NCBI GenBank assembly: GCA_943370355.1
Contig: CALRQP020000019.1
Coordinates: forward strand, 6,821 to 70,820
Source: JADCGM01 sp943370355
GTDB lineage: Bacteria; Pseudomonadota; Alphaproteobacteria; Sphingomonadales; Sphingomonadaceae
Direction of reading: 5' to 3'
DNA length: 64,000 nt
The notes under the pieces are model-generated. The model worked only from the letters and a program-made list of their open reading frames with translations, made no database searches and had not been told where the DNA came from. Below are positions 39,936 to 48,811 of this stretch, piece by piece. A program made the translations under genes and the position numbers. Within the stretch, counting starts at the first letter, position 1. Each line of letters begins with the position of its first letter.

Positions 39936-40637
39936 ATGACCAACGCCATCCCCGCCGTCCCCGAGCCGACCTTTGCGACCGTCAAATCGGGCGGTCGGTT
40001 TCCAGTGCGCCGTGTCTTCTGCATTGGCCAAAATTACGCGGCGCATGCGCGGGAGATGGGCGCGGTCCCGTCGCGCGATGCGCCGTTCTTCTTCACCAAA
40101 TGGGCGGAAGCTGTTGTCCCGACCGGCTCGACCATCGCCTATCCGCCAGGAACGTCCGACTTCCAGCATGAGGCCGAACTGGTCGTCGCGATCGGGCGAG
40201 GCGGGCGCGCAATCCCGGTCGATCGCGCGCTCGATCATGTCTTTGGCTATGCCGCCGGTCTCGACATGACCCGCCGTGACCTGCAAGCCAAGGCAAAGGC
40301 GACTGGCCGACCTTGGGATGTGTCAAAGAATTTCGAACAGTCCGCGCCGCTTGGGACGATCCATGAGGTCGCGGATTGCGGTCACCTCGGCACGGGCCGG
40401 ATTTCGCTGACGGTGAACGATGCCGTTCGTCAGGACGGGGATCTTGCCGACATGATCTGGTCCGTCTCCGAACTCATCTCGTTTTTGTCGGGCCTCTACC
40501 GGCTTGAGCCCGGCGACCTGATCTTCACGGGCACGCCGGCCGGCGTATCGCCCGTCGTCGTGGGCGATCGGCTGCGCGTGTCGATCGGGGGCCTGACCCC
40601 GCTCGAGATCAGCATCGGACAGCCTGCGTCGGACTAG
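39936..40637 (+). CDS. Fumarylacetoacetate hydrolase family protein
   Basis: A 233-residue protein of the FAH/HpcE-like superfamily: CIGQNYAAHAREMGA near the start, DFQHEAELVVAIG (the metal-binding acidic motif), YAAGLDMTRRDLQAKAK, and IFTGTPAGVSPVVVGD. These motifs bind Mg2+/Mn2+ and are shared by fumarylpyruvate hydrolases and oxaloacetate tautomerases, so the exact substrate is uncertain. The ATG at 39936 is chosen because it gives the normal length; upstream codons would add 34 residues of low-quality sequence. It converges on the AraC regulator (CTAG overlap). Confidence 0.88.
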   Translation: MTNAIPAVPEPTFATVKSGGRFPVRRVFCIGQNYAAHAREMGAVPSRDAPFFFTKWAEAVVPTGSTIAYPPGTSDFQHEAELVVAIGRGGRAIPVDRALDHVFGYAAGLDMTRRDLQAKAKATGRPWDVSKNFEQSAPLGTIHEVADCGHLGTGRISLTVNDAVRQDGDLADMIWSVSELISFLSGLYRLEPGDLIFTGTPAGVSPVVVGDRLRVSIGGLTPLEISIGQPASD

Positions 40638-41479
40638 CTGTACAGCGCCAGCTTGGGCATGCCTTCGAGCTCGCGGCGGCCTGCGATGGAGAGCCGCATT
40701 ACCGGGGCGCTCTCGACCGCAAATTTGTTCGGCGTCATGCCGACGAATTGCTTGAACTCGCGGATGAAGTGGGACTGGTCATAGAAATGTTCGCCCGCCG
40801 CGTCCGACCAGTCGGCAGCAGCGCCCGTGCCCATCCGGACCGCCGCCTGCAGTGCGCGATATTTGCGGGCCAGCAGCTTGGGTGATGCGCCATAATAGCG
40901 TTTGGCGAGCCGTTCGATCTGACGCGCCGACACGCCGGTTTCCGCAACCAGATCGTCGATCTGCGGCGATGGCGAGGCGGTCAGCCAATCGTCGGTGGCG
41001 CGGATGAACCATAGCGGCACGCTGCGCGCGCGCTCGGCAAGCGTCAGGAACAGTCCGTCGAGCGCCGAAGGCACGCCGTCCGGGCAGCCGCTCGATTGCA
41101 GGCGTGAGAGCGTGCGCGCGGCAATGGCGCCTGCGACGTCATCGAAAGGCAGCACGGTGTCGGCAAGCTCGTCGGCGTCGCAGCCAATCAGCGCCGCCCA
41201 GCCCGCTGGCATCAGCCCCGCGCCCGCGCAGACGAACGGCCCGTCGCCTTCAAAGGTCAGCGATGTCGAGGTTGCGCCGATGAGCATCGCGGGCGGGCAC
41301 TGCACCTTGGCGCCTTCCGGGAAGCACAGCCGCGCGGCACCGCGGATGACGAATCGCGCCTGCGCCAACTCGGCGCGCAGCACGTCGCTGACTTGGGGCT
41401 GGTCGGTTTCGAACAGATAGTAAGAGGAGATGAGTCCGTGCAGCCGGGCGTCCGGCGCGAAGTAGCGCAGCGAAACCAA
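40634..41479 (-). CDS. AraC family transcriptional regulator
   Basis: A 281-residue regulator. The N-terminal part is a divergent cupin-like domain and the C-terminus a DNA-binding domain with two HTHs (DDLVAETGVSARQIERLAKRY and QSHFIREFKQFVGMTPNKF). The start is TTG at 41479, supported by GGAAGGG eight bases upstream; no ATG/GTG fits. The leader upstream contains a terminator-like hairpin and a promoter-like pair on the same strand, so expression may be controlled by premature termination. Confidence 0.88.
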   Translation of the reverse strand: MVSLRYFAPDARLHGLISSYYLFETDQPQVSDVLRAELAQARFVIRGAARLCFPEGAKVQCPPAMLIGATSTSLTFEGDGPFVCAGAGLMPAGWAALIGCDADELADTVLPFDDVAGAIAARTLSRLQSSGCPDGVPSALDGLFLTLAERARSVPLWFIRATDDWLTASPSPQIDDLVAETGVSARQIERLAKRYYGASPKLLARKYRALQAAVRMGTGAAADWSDAAGEHFYDQSHFIREFKQFVGMTPNKFAVESAPVMRLSIAGRRELEGMPKLALYS

Positions 41480-41567
41480 GTGCGAACCCTTCCCTGTCTG
41501 CCACGACAGCTACGAACGACGGTAGGCCTCAGTTGCAGCAATGGGAAGTGCGAGGTGCCTCCGTAAC

Positions 41568-41603
41568 AAAAACGCCCGGTCCGCTGGGTCGGCGGGCCGG
41601 GCG
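41568..41603 (-). terminator. Terminator/attenuator hairpin upstream of the AraC gene
   Basis: On the minus strand CGCCCGG (41603-41597) pairs with CCGGGCG (41579-41573), with an inner CCGC/GCGG extension, followed by TTTTT (41572-41568). It lies between a candidate promoter at about 41673-41702 and the AraC start. It overlaps a 40-codon minus-strand frame that ends at 41510, so a small ORF is an alternative reading. Confidence 0.55.
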
Positions 41604-41672
41604 ATGAGGTTTGGAACGGAGAACCGCTCCATGGGTCGCAGCGGCGGTTTAAGGCGGGCCGGCCGCAGCGGT

Positions 41673-41702
41673 ATTGTAGCAATCCGACGCGGCTTGCCGT
41701 AA
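41673..41702 (-). promoter_or_regulatory. Candidate antisense-strand promoter upstream of pyrD
   Basis: On the minus strand TTACGG (41702-41697), an 18-base spacer, then TACAAT (41678-41673) resemble a sigma-70 promoter. It would generate a transcript of about 100 bases ending at the hairpin at 41603-41568, or run on into the AraC gene. Confidence 0.4.
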
Positions 41703-41713
41703 GCGGGGTGGCC

Positions 41714-42748
41714 ATGTCGCTCGCCTATGCCCTTGCCCGCCCGCTGCTGTTTGCGCTCGACGCCGAGCGCGCGCATGGGCTGACGATTGCTGCGCTGAAG
41801 ACGGGACTGGTCCCGGCCGCGCCGCCGCCGGATCCGATCCTGCGGACGCGGCTTGCCAGGATCGACCTGCCGTCGCCGCTCGGCCTTGCGGCGGGCTTCG
41901 ATAAAAATGCCGAAGTGCCGGATGCGATGCTGCGCATGGGCTTCGGCTTTGCCGAGGTCGGCACGATCACGCCGTTGCCGCAGGCGGGAAATCCAAAGCC
42001 GCGCATGTTCCGCCTCGTCGAGGACGGCGCGGTGATCAACCGGCTCGGCTTCAACAATGGCGGGCTTGTCGAGGCACTGGCGCGGTTGCAGGCGCGGCGA
42101 CGGACGGGCGTCGTTGGCGTCAATGTCGGGGCGAATAAGGACAGCGACGATCGCATCGCCGACTATGTCGCGGGCGTGCGCGCGGTGCGTGAGGTCACAG
42201 ACTATGTCACCGTCAACATCTCATCGCCCAACACATCGGGCTTGCGGGCGTTGCAATCGAAGGACGCGCTCGCCGAGTTGATCGGTCGCTGCCTTGAGGC
42301 GCGCGGCGAGGGGCCGCCACTGTTCGTAAAGGTTGCGCCGGACCTGACGGGGGACGACATCGCGGACATCGCCGAGGTCGCGCTGTCGTCGGGGATCGAC
42401 GGTCTGATCGTGTCGAATACGACGATCGCACGGCCAGACTTGGTGAGCGGCAACCGCAGCGAAACGGGGGGATTGTCGGGCAGGCCGCTGTTCGCGCCAT
42501 CGACCGAAGTGCTTCGGCAGATCTACCGCGCGACCGGGGGAAAGCTGCTGCTGATTGGTGTGGGAGGCGTTTCGTCGGCGGCGGACGCTTATGTGAAGCT
42601 GCGGGCGGGTGCGTCGGCGGTGCAGTTTTACACGGCACTCGCCTATGCCGGGCCAGGCCTGCCGGCGCGGATCAATGCTGAGCTGGCCGCGCTGTTGAGG
42701 CGAGATGGCCTGACGAGCGTTGCGGGTGCAGTAGGCCTCGACGCCTAG
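41714..42748 (+). CDS. pyrD: Dihydroorotate dehydrogenase (quinone), class 2
   Basis: A 344-residue membrane-associated FMN enzyme of pyrimidine synthesis. The N-terminal helix (SLAYALARPLLFALDAE) that binds quinone is followed by PLGLAAGFDKNAEV, TVNISSPNTSGLR (catalytic serine region), KVAPDLTGDDI, IVSNTT and IGVGGVSSAADAYVKLRAGAS. These are the class 2 signatures. I use ATG 41714; a GTG two codons earlier is possible. A 110-base inverted repeat follows the stop codon immediately. Confidence 0.97.
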   Translation: MSLAYALARPLLFALDAERAHGLTIAALKTGLVPAAPPPDPILRTRLARIDLPSPLGLAAGFDKNAEVPDAMLRMGFGFAEVGTITPLPQAGNPKPRMFRLVEDGAVINRLGFNNGGLVEALARLQARRRTGVVGVNVGANKDSDDRIADYVAGVRAVREVTDYVTVNISSPNTSGLRALQSKDALAELIGRCLEARGEGPPLFVKVAPDLTGDDIADIAEVALSSGIDGLIVSNTTIARPDLVSGNRSETGGLSGRPLFAPSTEVLRQIYRATGGKLLLIGVGGVSSAADAYVKLRAGASAVQFYTALAYAGPGLPARINAELAALLRRDGLTSVAGAVGLDA

Positions 42749-42858
42749 CGTCCCCTCCCCGTGGAGAGGGGCAGGGGTGGGTAGCTCTGTAAAGTAATGT
42801 TTGGGCTGAGTGCTTGCTGGTGGTCCCCACCCCTACCCCTCCCCAAGGGGAGGGGACG
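42749..42858. repeat. Long inverted repeat with nested hairpins
   Basis: The arm 42749-42781 (CGTCCCCTCCCC...) and the arm 42825-42858 pair at about 30 of 33 positions around a 43-base centre. Each arm also contains its own small CCCC/GGGG hairpin. It directly follows the pyrD stop and is probably a dispersed MITE/REP-type element; it could also act as a terminator. Confidence 0.8.
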
Positions 42859-42914
42859 TGACAGTAGCCACACCCTACTTGGCGTCGCGCATTTTCAACG
42901 CCTATGGTGTCCGG

Positions 42915-44660
42915 ATGAAAAAACTGATCCTCGCTGCCGCGCTATCGCTGCTGTCCACCACTGCGCTGGCTCGCGAAAAGAGCGACGAGCAGTTCCTGTA
43001 CGGTTCGACGACCCCGATGACCGGCGCGCCGGTCAGCCAAGACATATTTCGCGCTGCCGTCTCTGCCGCCGACCCGCGTGCAGCTGCGGCTGGGCGTTGG
43101 GCGCTCGCGCGTGGCGGGACGGCGGCGGATGCCGCGATGGCGATCATGATCGCGCTGACGGTCGTCGAACCGCAATCGTCGGGCATCGGCGGCGGCGGCT
43201 TCCTGATGTATCATGACGCGAAGTCAGGCCTCGCCAGCTACGACGGGCGTGAGAAGGCACCGGCAGGCGCGACGCCCGCCTATTGGCTGGGGGCGGATGG
43301 CAAGCCGCTGAGCTTCCCGCAGGCCGTGCAGGGCGGCAAGAGCGTCGGCGTTCCCGGCAATCTCGCGCTGGCGGCGATGGTCAACGCGCGCCACGGCAAA
43401 CTCAAATGGGCGGAGCTATTCACCCCAGCGATCACGCTCGCGAAGAACGGTTTTGTGGTGAGCGGACGGCTGCACGAGATGCTGCTGATGAAACAGGCCT
43501 ATCTCGCTGACAATGCGGCGGCGCGCTCGCTTTATTATCAGCCGGACGGCAGCCCGCTGCCAGTCGGCGCGACGGTGCGTAATCCGGCGCTGGCAGCGAC
43601 GCTGACCGATCTCGCCAAGCGCGGCCCCAATGCCTTCTACAAGGGCCACTATGCGAAGCGCCTCGTCGCGACCGTACGTGGTGCCGCCCGCAACCCGTCG
43701 CCAATGACTGAAGCCGATCTTGCGGCCTATCGCGTCGAAGTGCGCCAGCCGGTCTGCGGGACTTACCGCGTCTACAAAATCTGCGGCATGCCACCGCCAG
43801 GGTCCGGCGGGGTCGGTGTGCTCGCGATCCTGAAACAGATCGAGCGGTTCGACATGGCCGGGTTTGGCAAGGAGTCGCCGACCGCCTGGCATCTGATCGC
43901 GGAATCGATGCGCCTCGCCTATGCCGACCGCGCGCAATTCATTGCCGACCCCGCGTTCGTCGCGGTGCCGACCGCCGGGCTTGCCAGTGCCGATTATCTG
44001 AACGGCCGCTCGGCGCTGATCGCTGCCGACAAGTCGATGACCAGCGTCGCGCCCGGCAATCCGCCGGCGGCGCCGAAATTCGCGTCAGTGCCCGATACCG
44101 AGGTCGCCGGCACCTCCGACTTCGCCGTCGCTGATGCACAGGGCAATGTCGCGTCGATGACGTCGACGATCGAGTCGGTGTTCGGATCGGGGCTCATCGT
44201 CGACGGCTACGCGCTGAACAATGAGCTGACCGATTTCAATTTCGTGCCGGCGGAGGGCGGTCTGCCCGCTGCGAACCGCGTCGAAGGCGGGAAGCGGCCG
44301 CGCAGCACCATGTCCCCGGCGATCGTCTATGGCCCCGACGGCAAGGTTGTCGTTGCGGTCGGCGCGGCGGGCGGGCCGACGATCATGGCGCAGGTCGCCA
44401 AAGCGCTGATCGGCGTGCTCGATTGGAAGTTGACGCTGCAACAGGCGATCGCGCTGCCGCAGATCATGGGGGTCGGGAATGATGTCCGCACCGAAAAGGG
44501 CACGGCGCTCGATGCAATGGGTCCGGCACTCACAGCACTCGGCCACAATGTCATCGCGGGGGGCTTTCCATTGAAGGCAAATGGCGTGCAGGCAGTACCG
44601 GGCGGCTGGACGGGCGGGGCCGATCCGCGCAGCGAGGGCGTTGTCGTCGGGATCAAATAG
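42915..44660 (+). CDS. ggt: Gamma-glutamyltransferase
   Basis: A 581-residue periplasmic Ntn enzyme with signal peptide (MKKLILAAALSLLSTTALA). The family ARGGTAADAAMAIMIALTVVEPQSSGIGGGGFLMYHD is clear near residue 70-110. Autocleavage is expected before Thr400 in AGTSDFAVADAQGN, which aligns with the classical TTHxSVVD motif; Thr is kept but the following TH is replaced by SD. The small subunit then has NELTDFNF and KRPRSTMSPAI. The enzyme transfers or hydrolyses gamma-glutamyl groups of glutathione. A repeat separates it from pyrD. Confidence 0.93.
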   Translation: MKKLILAAALSLLSTTALAREKSDEQFLYGSTTPMTGAPVSQDIFRAAVSAADPRAAAAGRWALARGGTAADAAMAIMIALTVVEPQSSGIGGGGFLMYHDAKSGLASYDGREKAPAGATPAYWLGADGKPLSFPQAVQGGKSVGVPGNLALAAMVNARHGKLKWAELFTPAITLAKNGFVVSGRLHEMLLMKQAYLADNAAARSLYYQPDGSPLPVGATVRNPALAATLTDLAKRGPNAFYKGHYAKRLVATVRGAARNPSPMTEADLAAYRVEVRQPVCGTYRVYKICGMPPPGSGGVGVLAILKQIERFDMAGFGKESPTAWHLIAESMRLAYADRAQFIADPAFVAVPTAGLASADYLNGRSALIAADKSMTSVAPGNPPAAPKFASVPDTEVAGTSDFAVADAQGNVASMTSTIESVFGSGLIVDGYALNNELTDFNFVPAEGGLPAANRVEGGKRPRSTMSPAIVYGPDGKVVVAVGAAGGPTIMAQVAKALIGVLDWKLTLQQAIALPQIMGVGNDVRTEKGTALDAMGPALTALGHNVIAGGFPLKANGVQAVPGGWTGGADPRSEGVVVGIK

Positions 44661-44681
44661 ATAAATTCGGGGAGAGCAATC

Positions 44682-46481
44682 ATGGAGACAGCGGAGACGT
44701 GGCCAAACCTCGTCGCGATGTTCTTCGATCAGGCCGCGGCGAAGGGCGACAGGCCGTTCCTGTGGCGGCGGATCGACCGGCACTGGCAGTCGATATCCTG
44801 GGCGGATGCGGCACGACAGGTTGCGAGCCTTGCGACCGCCCTGAAGGCGCATGGCATCAAGCCGGGGGACCGCGTCGCGCTGGTGTCGGAGAACCGGCCG
44901 GAGTGGTGCATCGCCGATCTCGCGGTCATGGCCGCGGGCGGCGTCACGGTGCCGACCTATGTGACCAACACCGAACGCGACCATGTCCATATCCTCGAGA
45001 ATTCGGGCGCGAAGGCGGCCATCGTTTCGACCGCGAAGCTCGCCAAGACGCTGCTGCCGGCCGTCTACCGTTCGAATAGCTGCAAGACCGTCATTGGTAT
45101 CGATCCCTTGCGCATCGGCCAGTCGTCGGGGGCTCAGTTGTTGCAGTGGGAGGCGATGCTCGCCGAACATCCGGGCGACGTTGCCGCCGTTCGCGCCAGC
45201 GCAAAGATGCAGCGGTCGGACCTCGCCTGCCTGATCTACACCTCGGGGACCGGCGGGGCGCCGCGTGGCGTGCGGCAGCATCATGGCGCGATCCTGACCA
45301 ACCTCGCGGGCTGTGTTGATATCATCGACAATGATTTCCCCAAGGACGAGAGCGAGGTGTTCTTGTCCTTCCTGCCGCTGAGCCACGCCTATGAACATTC
45401 GGCAGGCCAGTTCCTGCCGATCGCGATGGGCGGGGAGATTTACTACAGCGAGGGCCTCGACAAGCTCGCGTCCAATATCGAGGAGGTGCGGCCGACGATC
45501 ATGGTCGTGGTGCCGCGGCTGTTCGAGGTGCTCAAGCAGCGGATGCAGAAGACGATCGAGAAGCAGGGCGGTGCAGCGGTCGCGCTGTTGCAGCGCGCGC
45601 TCAATCTCGGCCGTAAGCGCTATGAGCGCGGCGGCAGCCTGCCGATCTGGGACAGGCCGCTCGACCTCGTGCTTGACCGGACGATCCGCAAGAAGGTGCA
45701 GGGGCGGTTCGGCGGGCGGCTGAAGGCGATGGTGGCGGGCGGCGCGCCGCTCAATCCCGAAGTGGGGCTGTTCTTCGCATCACTCAACATCACGCTGCTG
45801 CAAGGCTATGGCCAGACCGAGGCTGCGCCGGTGATCTCGTGCAACCGCCCGGCCCGCCGCATCAAGATGCATACGGTTGGCCCGCCGCTCAAAGGCGTCG
45901 AGGTGCGCATCGCGCCTGACGGCGAAATCTGCGTGCGCGGCGAGCTGGTCATGCATGGCTATTGGCAGAATGACGCCGAGTCCGCGCGGGTACTCGATGC
46001 CGAGGGCTGGCTGATGACCGGCGACATCGGCCACATCGACGAAGACGGCCATATCGTCATCACCGACCGCAAGAAGGACATCATCGTCAACGACAAGGGC
46101 GACAATGTCGCGCCGCAGCGCGTCGAGGGCATGCTGACGCTACAGCCGGAAATCCTGCAGGCGATGGTCAGCGGCGACAAGCGGCCCTATCTCGTCGGCC
46201 TCGTCGTTCCCGACCCCGAATGGGCGCTCGAATGGGCGCAGGAGAAAGGGTTCCCGACCGACCTCGCTGTGCTCAAAGGCATGCCGGACTTCGTGCGGGC
46301 GGTGAATGCGGCGGTTGATCGCGTCAATGTCCAGCTGTCGACGGTCGAAAAAGTCCGCCGCGTCATTCTCGCTGATGAGCCATTCACGGTGGAGAATGAG
46401 CAGATGACGCCATCGCTCAAAATCCGCCGGCATGTGCTGAAGGGCCTTTATGGCCCACGGCTGGACGCGCTGTACGTCTAG
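44682..46481 (+). CDS. Long-chain fatty acid-CoA ligase (AMP-forming)
   Basis: A 599-residue adenylate-forming enzyme. The ATP/AMP-binding motif YTSGTGGAPRGV (about 186-197), a FLPLSHAYEH segment, YGQTEAAPVIS near residue 375 and ITDRKKDIIVNDKGDNVAP near 463 are all characteristic. The length and the long LNLGRKRYERGG insert fit eukaryote-like long-chain acyl-CoA synthetases. ATG 44682 has GGGGAGAG nine bases upstream. It converges on LysR (CTAG overlap). Confidence 0.93.
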   Translation: METAETWPNLVAMFFDQAAAKGDRPFLWRRIDRHWQSISWADAARQVASLATALKAHGIKPGDRVALVSENRPEWCIADLAVMAAGGVTVPTYVTNTERDHVHILENSGAKAAIVSTAKLAKTLLPAVYRSNSCKTVIGIDPLRIGQSSGAQLLQWEAMLAEHPGDVAAVRASAKMQRSDLACLIYTSGTGGAPRGVRQHHGAILTNLAGCVDIIDNDFPKDESEVFLSFLPLSHAYEHSAGQFLPIAMGGEIYYSEGLDKLASNIEEVRPTIMVVVPRLFEVLKQRMQKTIEKQGGAAVALLQRALNLGRKRYERGGSLPIWDRPLDLVLDRTIRKKVQGRFGGRLKAMVAGGAPLNPEVGLFFASLNITLLQGYGQTEAAPVISCNRPARRIKMHTVGPPLKGVEVRIAPDGEICVRGELVMHGYWQNDAESARVLDAEGWLMTGDIGHIDEDGHIVITDRKKDIIVNDKGDNVAPQRVEGMLTLQPEILQAMVSGDKRPYLVGLVVPDPEWALEWAQEKGFPTDLAVLKGMPDFVRAVNAAVDRVNVQLSTVEKVRRVILADEPFTVENEQMTPSLKIRRHVLKGLYGPRLDALYV

Positions 46482-47401
46482 GCGGGAACGGGAACGTCGC
46501 GCTCCCACGGCGCGCCATGAAATGCAGCGGCAAGATGCTCCGCAAGCGCCCGCACCTTGGCGGAGCGCTGGCGACCGGGCGGATGGACGAGCCACATCTC
46601 GCCGCGTGGCAGCGCCTGATCGGGCAGCACGACTTCGAGACGCCCCGCGCATAGCGCCGGCCCGACAATGAACAGCGGCAGCAGCGTCAGGCCAAAGCCC
46701 GCGACGGCGGCATCGGCCAGCACGGTGCCATTGTCCGCGCGTAGCCGCTCCGCGCCGCGCACTACCTTCGGACCGTCGGGCGTATCGAACCGCCATTGCT
46801 CGTCGGCCGGGCGGTTCGCATAGACGAGGCAGGGAAAGCGGGCGAGATCGTCGAGCGTCTGCGGCCGCCCGAGCCGGTCGAGCAACGCCGGCGCGCCGAC
46901 GATTGCCGAACGGGTTTCGGCGAGCTTGCGGACAATGAGACCTGAATCCGCCATGCGCGGCCCCATGCGGATCGCGAGGTCGAAACCCCCGGCGACCAGA
47001 TCGATCCGCCGGTCGTCGAAGCCCGCATCGACCGAGACCCCCGGATTTGCGGCCATGAAGGCGAGCAGCTGCGGCGCGACATGATCGAGGCCGAAGGTCA
47101 GGGGCGCGGCGATGCGGATCGTGCCCGACAGCGCGCCGCCCAAGGAGCTGACGGCCTCCTCGGCCTCGGCGGCGTCTTCGAGCAACCGGGTCGCTCGGGC
47201 GAGATAGGCGGCACCCGCCTCGGTCAGTGCAATGGCGCGCGTCGTGCGGTGGAGCAGTTTGACGCCGAGGCGCGTCTCGAGATCCGACACGCGGCGCGAC
47301 AGCCGCGACTTGGAGGTGTCGAGCCGCTTCGCTGCTGCCGTGAACCCGCCGGCCTGCGCAACAGCGGCAAAGGCTTCCATATCTTCCAGGCGACTCGCCA
47401 T
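46478..47401 (-). CDS. LysR family transcriptional regulator
   Basis: A 307-residue regulator with N-terminal winged HTH (MEAFAAVAQAGGFTAAAKRLDTSKSRLSRRVSDLE) and a C-terminal periplasmic-binding-type effector domain. It is divergent from the wrbA-pirin operon with a 94-base promoter region carrying the palindrome CTGTTCCGCAACAG. This is the classic LysR arrangement and points to redox-linked control of wrbA, but the inducer is unknown. Confidence 0.93.
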   Translation of the reverse strand: MASRLEDMEAFAAVAQAGGFTAAAKRLDTSKSRLSRRVSDLETRLGVKLLHRTTRAIALTEAGAAYLARATRLLEDAAEAEEAVSSLGGALSGTIRIAAPLTFGLDHVAPQLLAFMAANPGVSVDAGFDDRRIDLVAGGFDLAIRMGPRMADSGLIVRKLAETRSAIVGAPALLDRLGRPQTLDDLARFPCLVYANRPADEQWRFDTPDGPKVVRGAERLRADNGTVLADAAVAGFGLTLLPLFIVGPALCAGRLEVVLPDQALPRGEMWLVHPPGRQRSAKVRALAEHLAAAFHGAPWERDVPVPA

Positions 47402-47407
47402 TGTTGT

Positions 47408-47421
47408 CTGTTCCGCAACAG
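47408..47421. promoter_or_regulatory. Candidate LysR-type operator palindrome
   Basis: CTGTT and AACAG are inverted around CCGC (47408-47421), in the divergent promoter between lysR-type and wrbA genes, 7 bases from the regulator's start codon. LysR sites usually have such short T..A-type palindromes. Confidence 0.45.
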
Positions 47422-47495
47422 AATGTTCCAGGTGCCTATCTTTATCTCCTTGATCGCAACAACGATAGTCTGTCCCACAGATCGGGAGACATGAG

Positions 47496-48110
47496 ATGAC
47501 GAAGGTTCTGGTTCTCTATTATTCGAGCTACGGCCACATCGAGACGATGGCGAATGCTGTCGCCGAGGGCGCGCGCGGCGTCGAGGGCGTCGAAGTCGTG
47601 GTCAAGCGCGTCCCGGAAACGGTGCCAGCCGAGATCGCTACGGCGTCGCACTTCAAGACCGAGCAGGCCGCCGACATCGCGACCGTCGCGGAACTGCCCG
47701 ACTATGACGCGATCATCATTGGCACCCCGACGCGTTTCGGCAACATGGCCGCGCAGATGAAGACCTTCCTCGACCAGACCGGCCAGCTCTGGTTCACCGG
47801 CGCGCTGATCGGCAAGGTCGGCGGCGTCTTCACCTCGTCGGCGACGCAGCATGGCGGGCAGGAGTCGACGATCCTGTCGACACATACGGTGCTGCTGCAC
47901 CACGGCATGCTGATCGCCGGTCTGCCCTATAGTTTCCAGGGGCAGATGGACAATTCGGCGATCACCGGCGGATCGCCTTATGGCGCGTCGACAATCGCCA
48001 ATGGCGACGGCTCGCGCCAGCCGAGCGCCAACGAACTCGATGGCGCGCGTTTCCAGGGCCGCCACATCGCCGAAACGGCGGCTGCGCTGAAGCGCGGCCG
48101 GGAGAAATGA
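47496..48110 (+). CDS. wrbA: NAD(P)H:quinone oxidoreductase, type IV (WrbA)
   Basis: A 204-residue flavodoxin-like FMN protein: VLVLYYSSYGHIETMANAVAEGA at the start, AELPDYDAIIIGTPTRFGNMAAQMKTFLDQTGQLW in the middle, and GSPYGASTIANGDGSRQPSANEL near the end, all WrbA hallmarks. It reduces quinones by two electrons to avoid redox cycling. One base separates its stop from pirin, so the two form an operon. Confidence 0.96.
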   Translation: MTKVLVLYYSSYGHIETMANAVAEGARGVEGVEVVVKRVPETVPAEIATASHFKTEQAADIATVAELPDYDAIIIGTPTRFGNMAAQMKTFLDQTGQLWFTGALIGKVGGVFTSSATQHGGQESTILSTHTVLLHHGMLIAGLPYSFQGQMDNSAITGGSPYGASTIANGDGSRQPSANELDGARFQGRHIAETAAALKRGREK

Positions 48111-48111
48111 G

Positions 48112-48804
48112 ATGCTGACTGTTCGGAAATCGGAAGACCGCGGCAGGGGTGAGCATGGCTGGCTGTCGGCTCGCCACAGCTTCTCCTTCGCCAACTATCA
48201 TGATCCGCGCTTCCGGGGCTTTCGCGACCTGCTCGTGATCAACGAGGATCGCGTTGCGCCCGGTGCGGGGTTCCCGACGCACGGCCACGACAATATGGAG
48301 ATTGTGACCTACATCGTCGACGGCGCGCTCGAGCATAAGGATTCGACGGGGACCGGCGCGATCATCCGGCCCGGCGACGCCCAGCGCATGTCGGCCGGGA
48401 CGGGCATCCGTCACAGCGAGTTCAACGCCAGCAAGACCGACCCCGTCCACCTGCTGCAGATCTGGATTGCGCCGGGACGTCAGGGGCTACCGCCGGGCTA
48501 TGAACAGGCGGCGCTGCCGCCGCTGACCGGCAAGCCGCAGCTCGATCTGGTCGGTGCACCGGACGGCGGGGCGGTGACCGTGCACCAAGACGTGAAGCTG
48601 TGGCGTGCGATCGTGCCGGCAGGTGAGAGCCTCGCCACGCAACTGGCCGAGGGCCGTCACGCCTGGGTGCAGGTCGTACGCGGCAGCGGTACACTCAACG
48701 GTACGTCATTCGGCCCCGGCGACGGCATCGCCACCGTCGGCGAGACCGCGCTGGAGATCAAGGCAACCGAGCCGGTCGAAGCTCTATTGTTCGATCTCCG
48801 CTGA
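48112..48804 (+). CDS. Pirin family protein
   Basis: A 230-residue bicupin. The N-terminal half has HSFSFANYHDPRFRGFRDLLVINEDRVAPGAGFPTHGHDNMEIVTYIVDGALEHKDSTG, which supplies the metal-binding His and Glu, and QRMSAGTGIRHSEFNAS. Bacterial pirins act as quercetinase-like dioxygenases or redox-sensitive co-regulators. The pairing with wrbA behind a LysR regulator is frequent and suggests a quinone/oxidant response. Confidence 0.94.
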   Translation: MLTVRKSEDRGRGEHGWLSARHSFSFANYHDPRFRGFRDLLVINEDRVAPGAGFPTHGHDNMEIVTYIVDGALEHKDSTGTGAIIRPGDAQRMSAGTGIRHSEFNASKTDPVHLLQIWIAPGRQGLPPGYEQAALPPLTGKPQLDLVGAPDGGAVTVHQDVKLWRAIVPAGESLATQLAEGRHAWVQVVRGSGTLNGTSFGPGDGIATVGETALEIKATEPVEALLFDLR

Positions 48805-48811
48805 GGCTGAC

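Noticed and set aside
41510..41632. 40-codon frame on the minus strand (MERFSVPNLIARPADP...)
   Set aside because: It spans the terminator-like hairpin, uses rare TTA/TTG codons and lacks a good ribosome site. I prefer the leader/attenuator reading, but conservation could change this.
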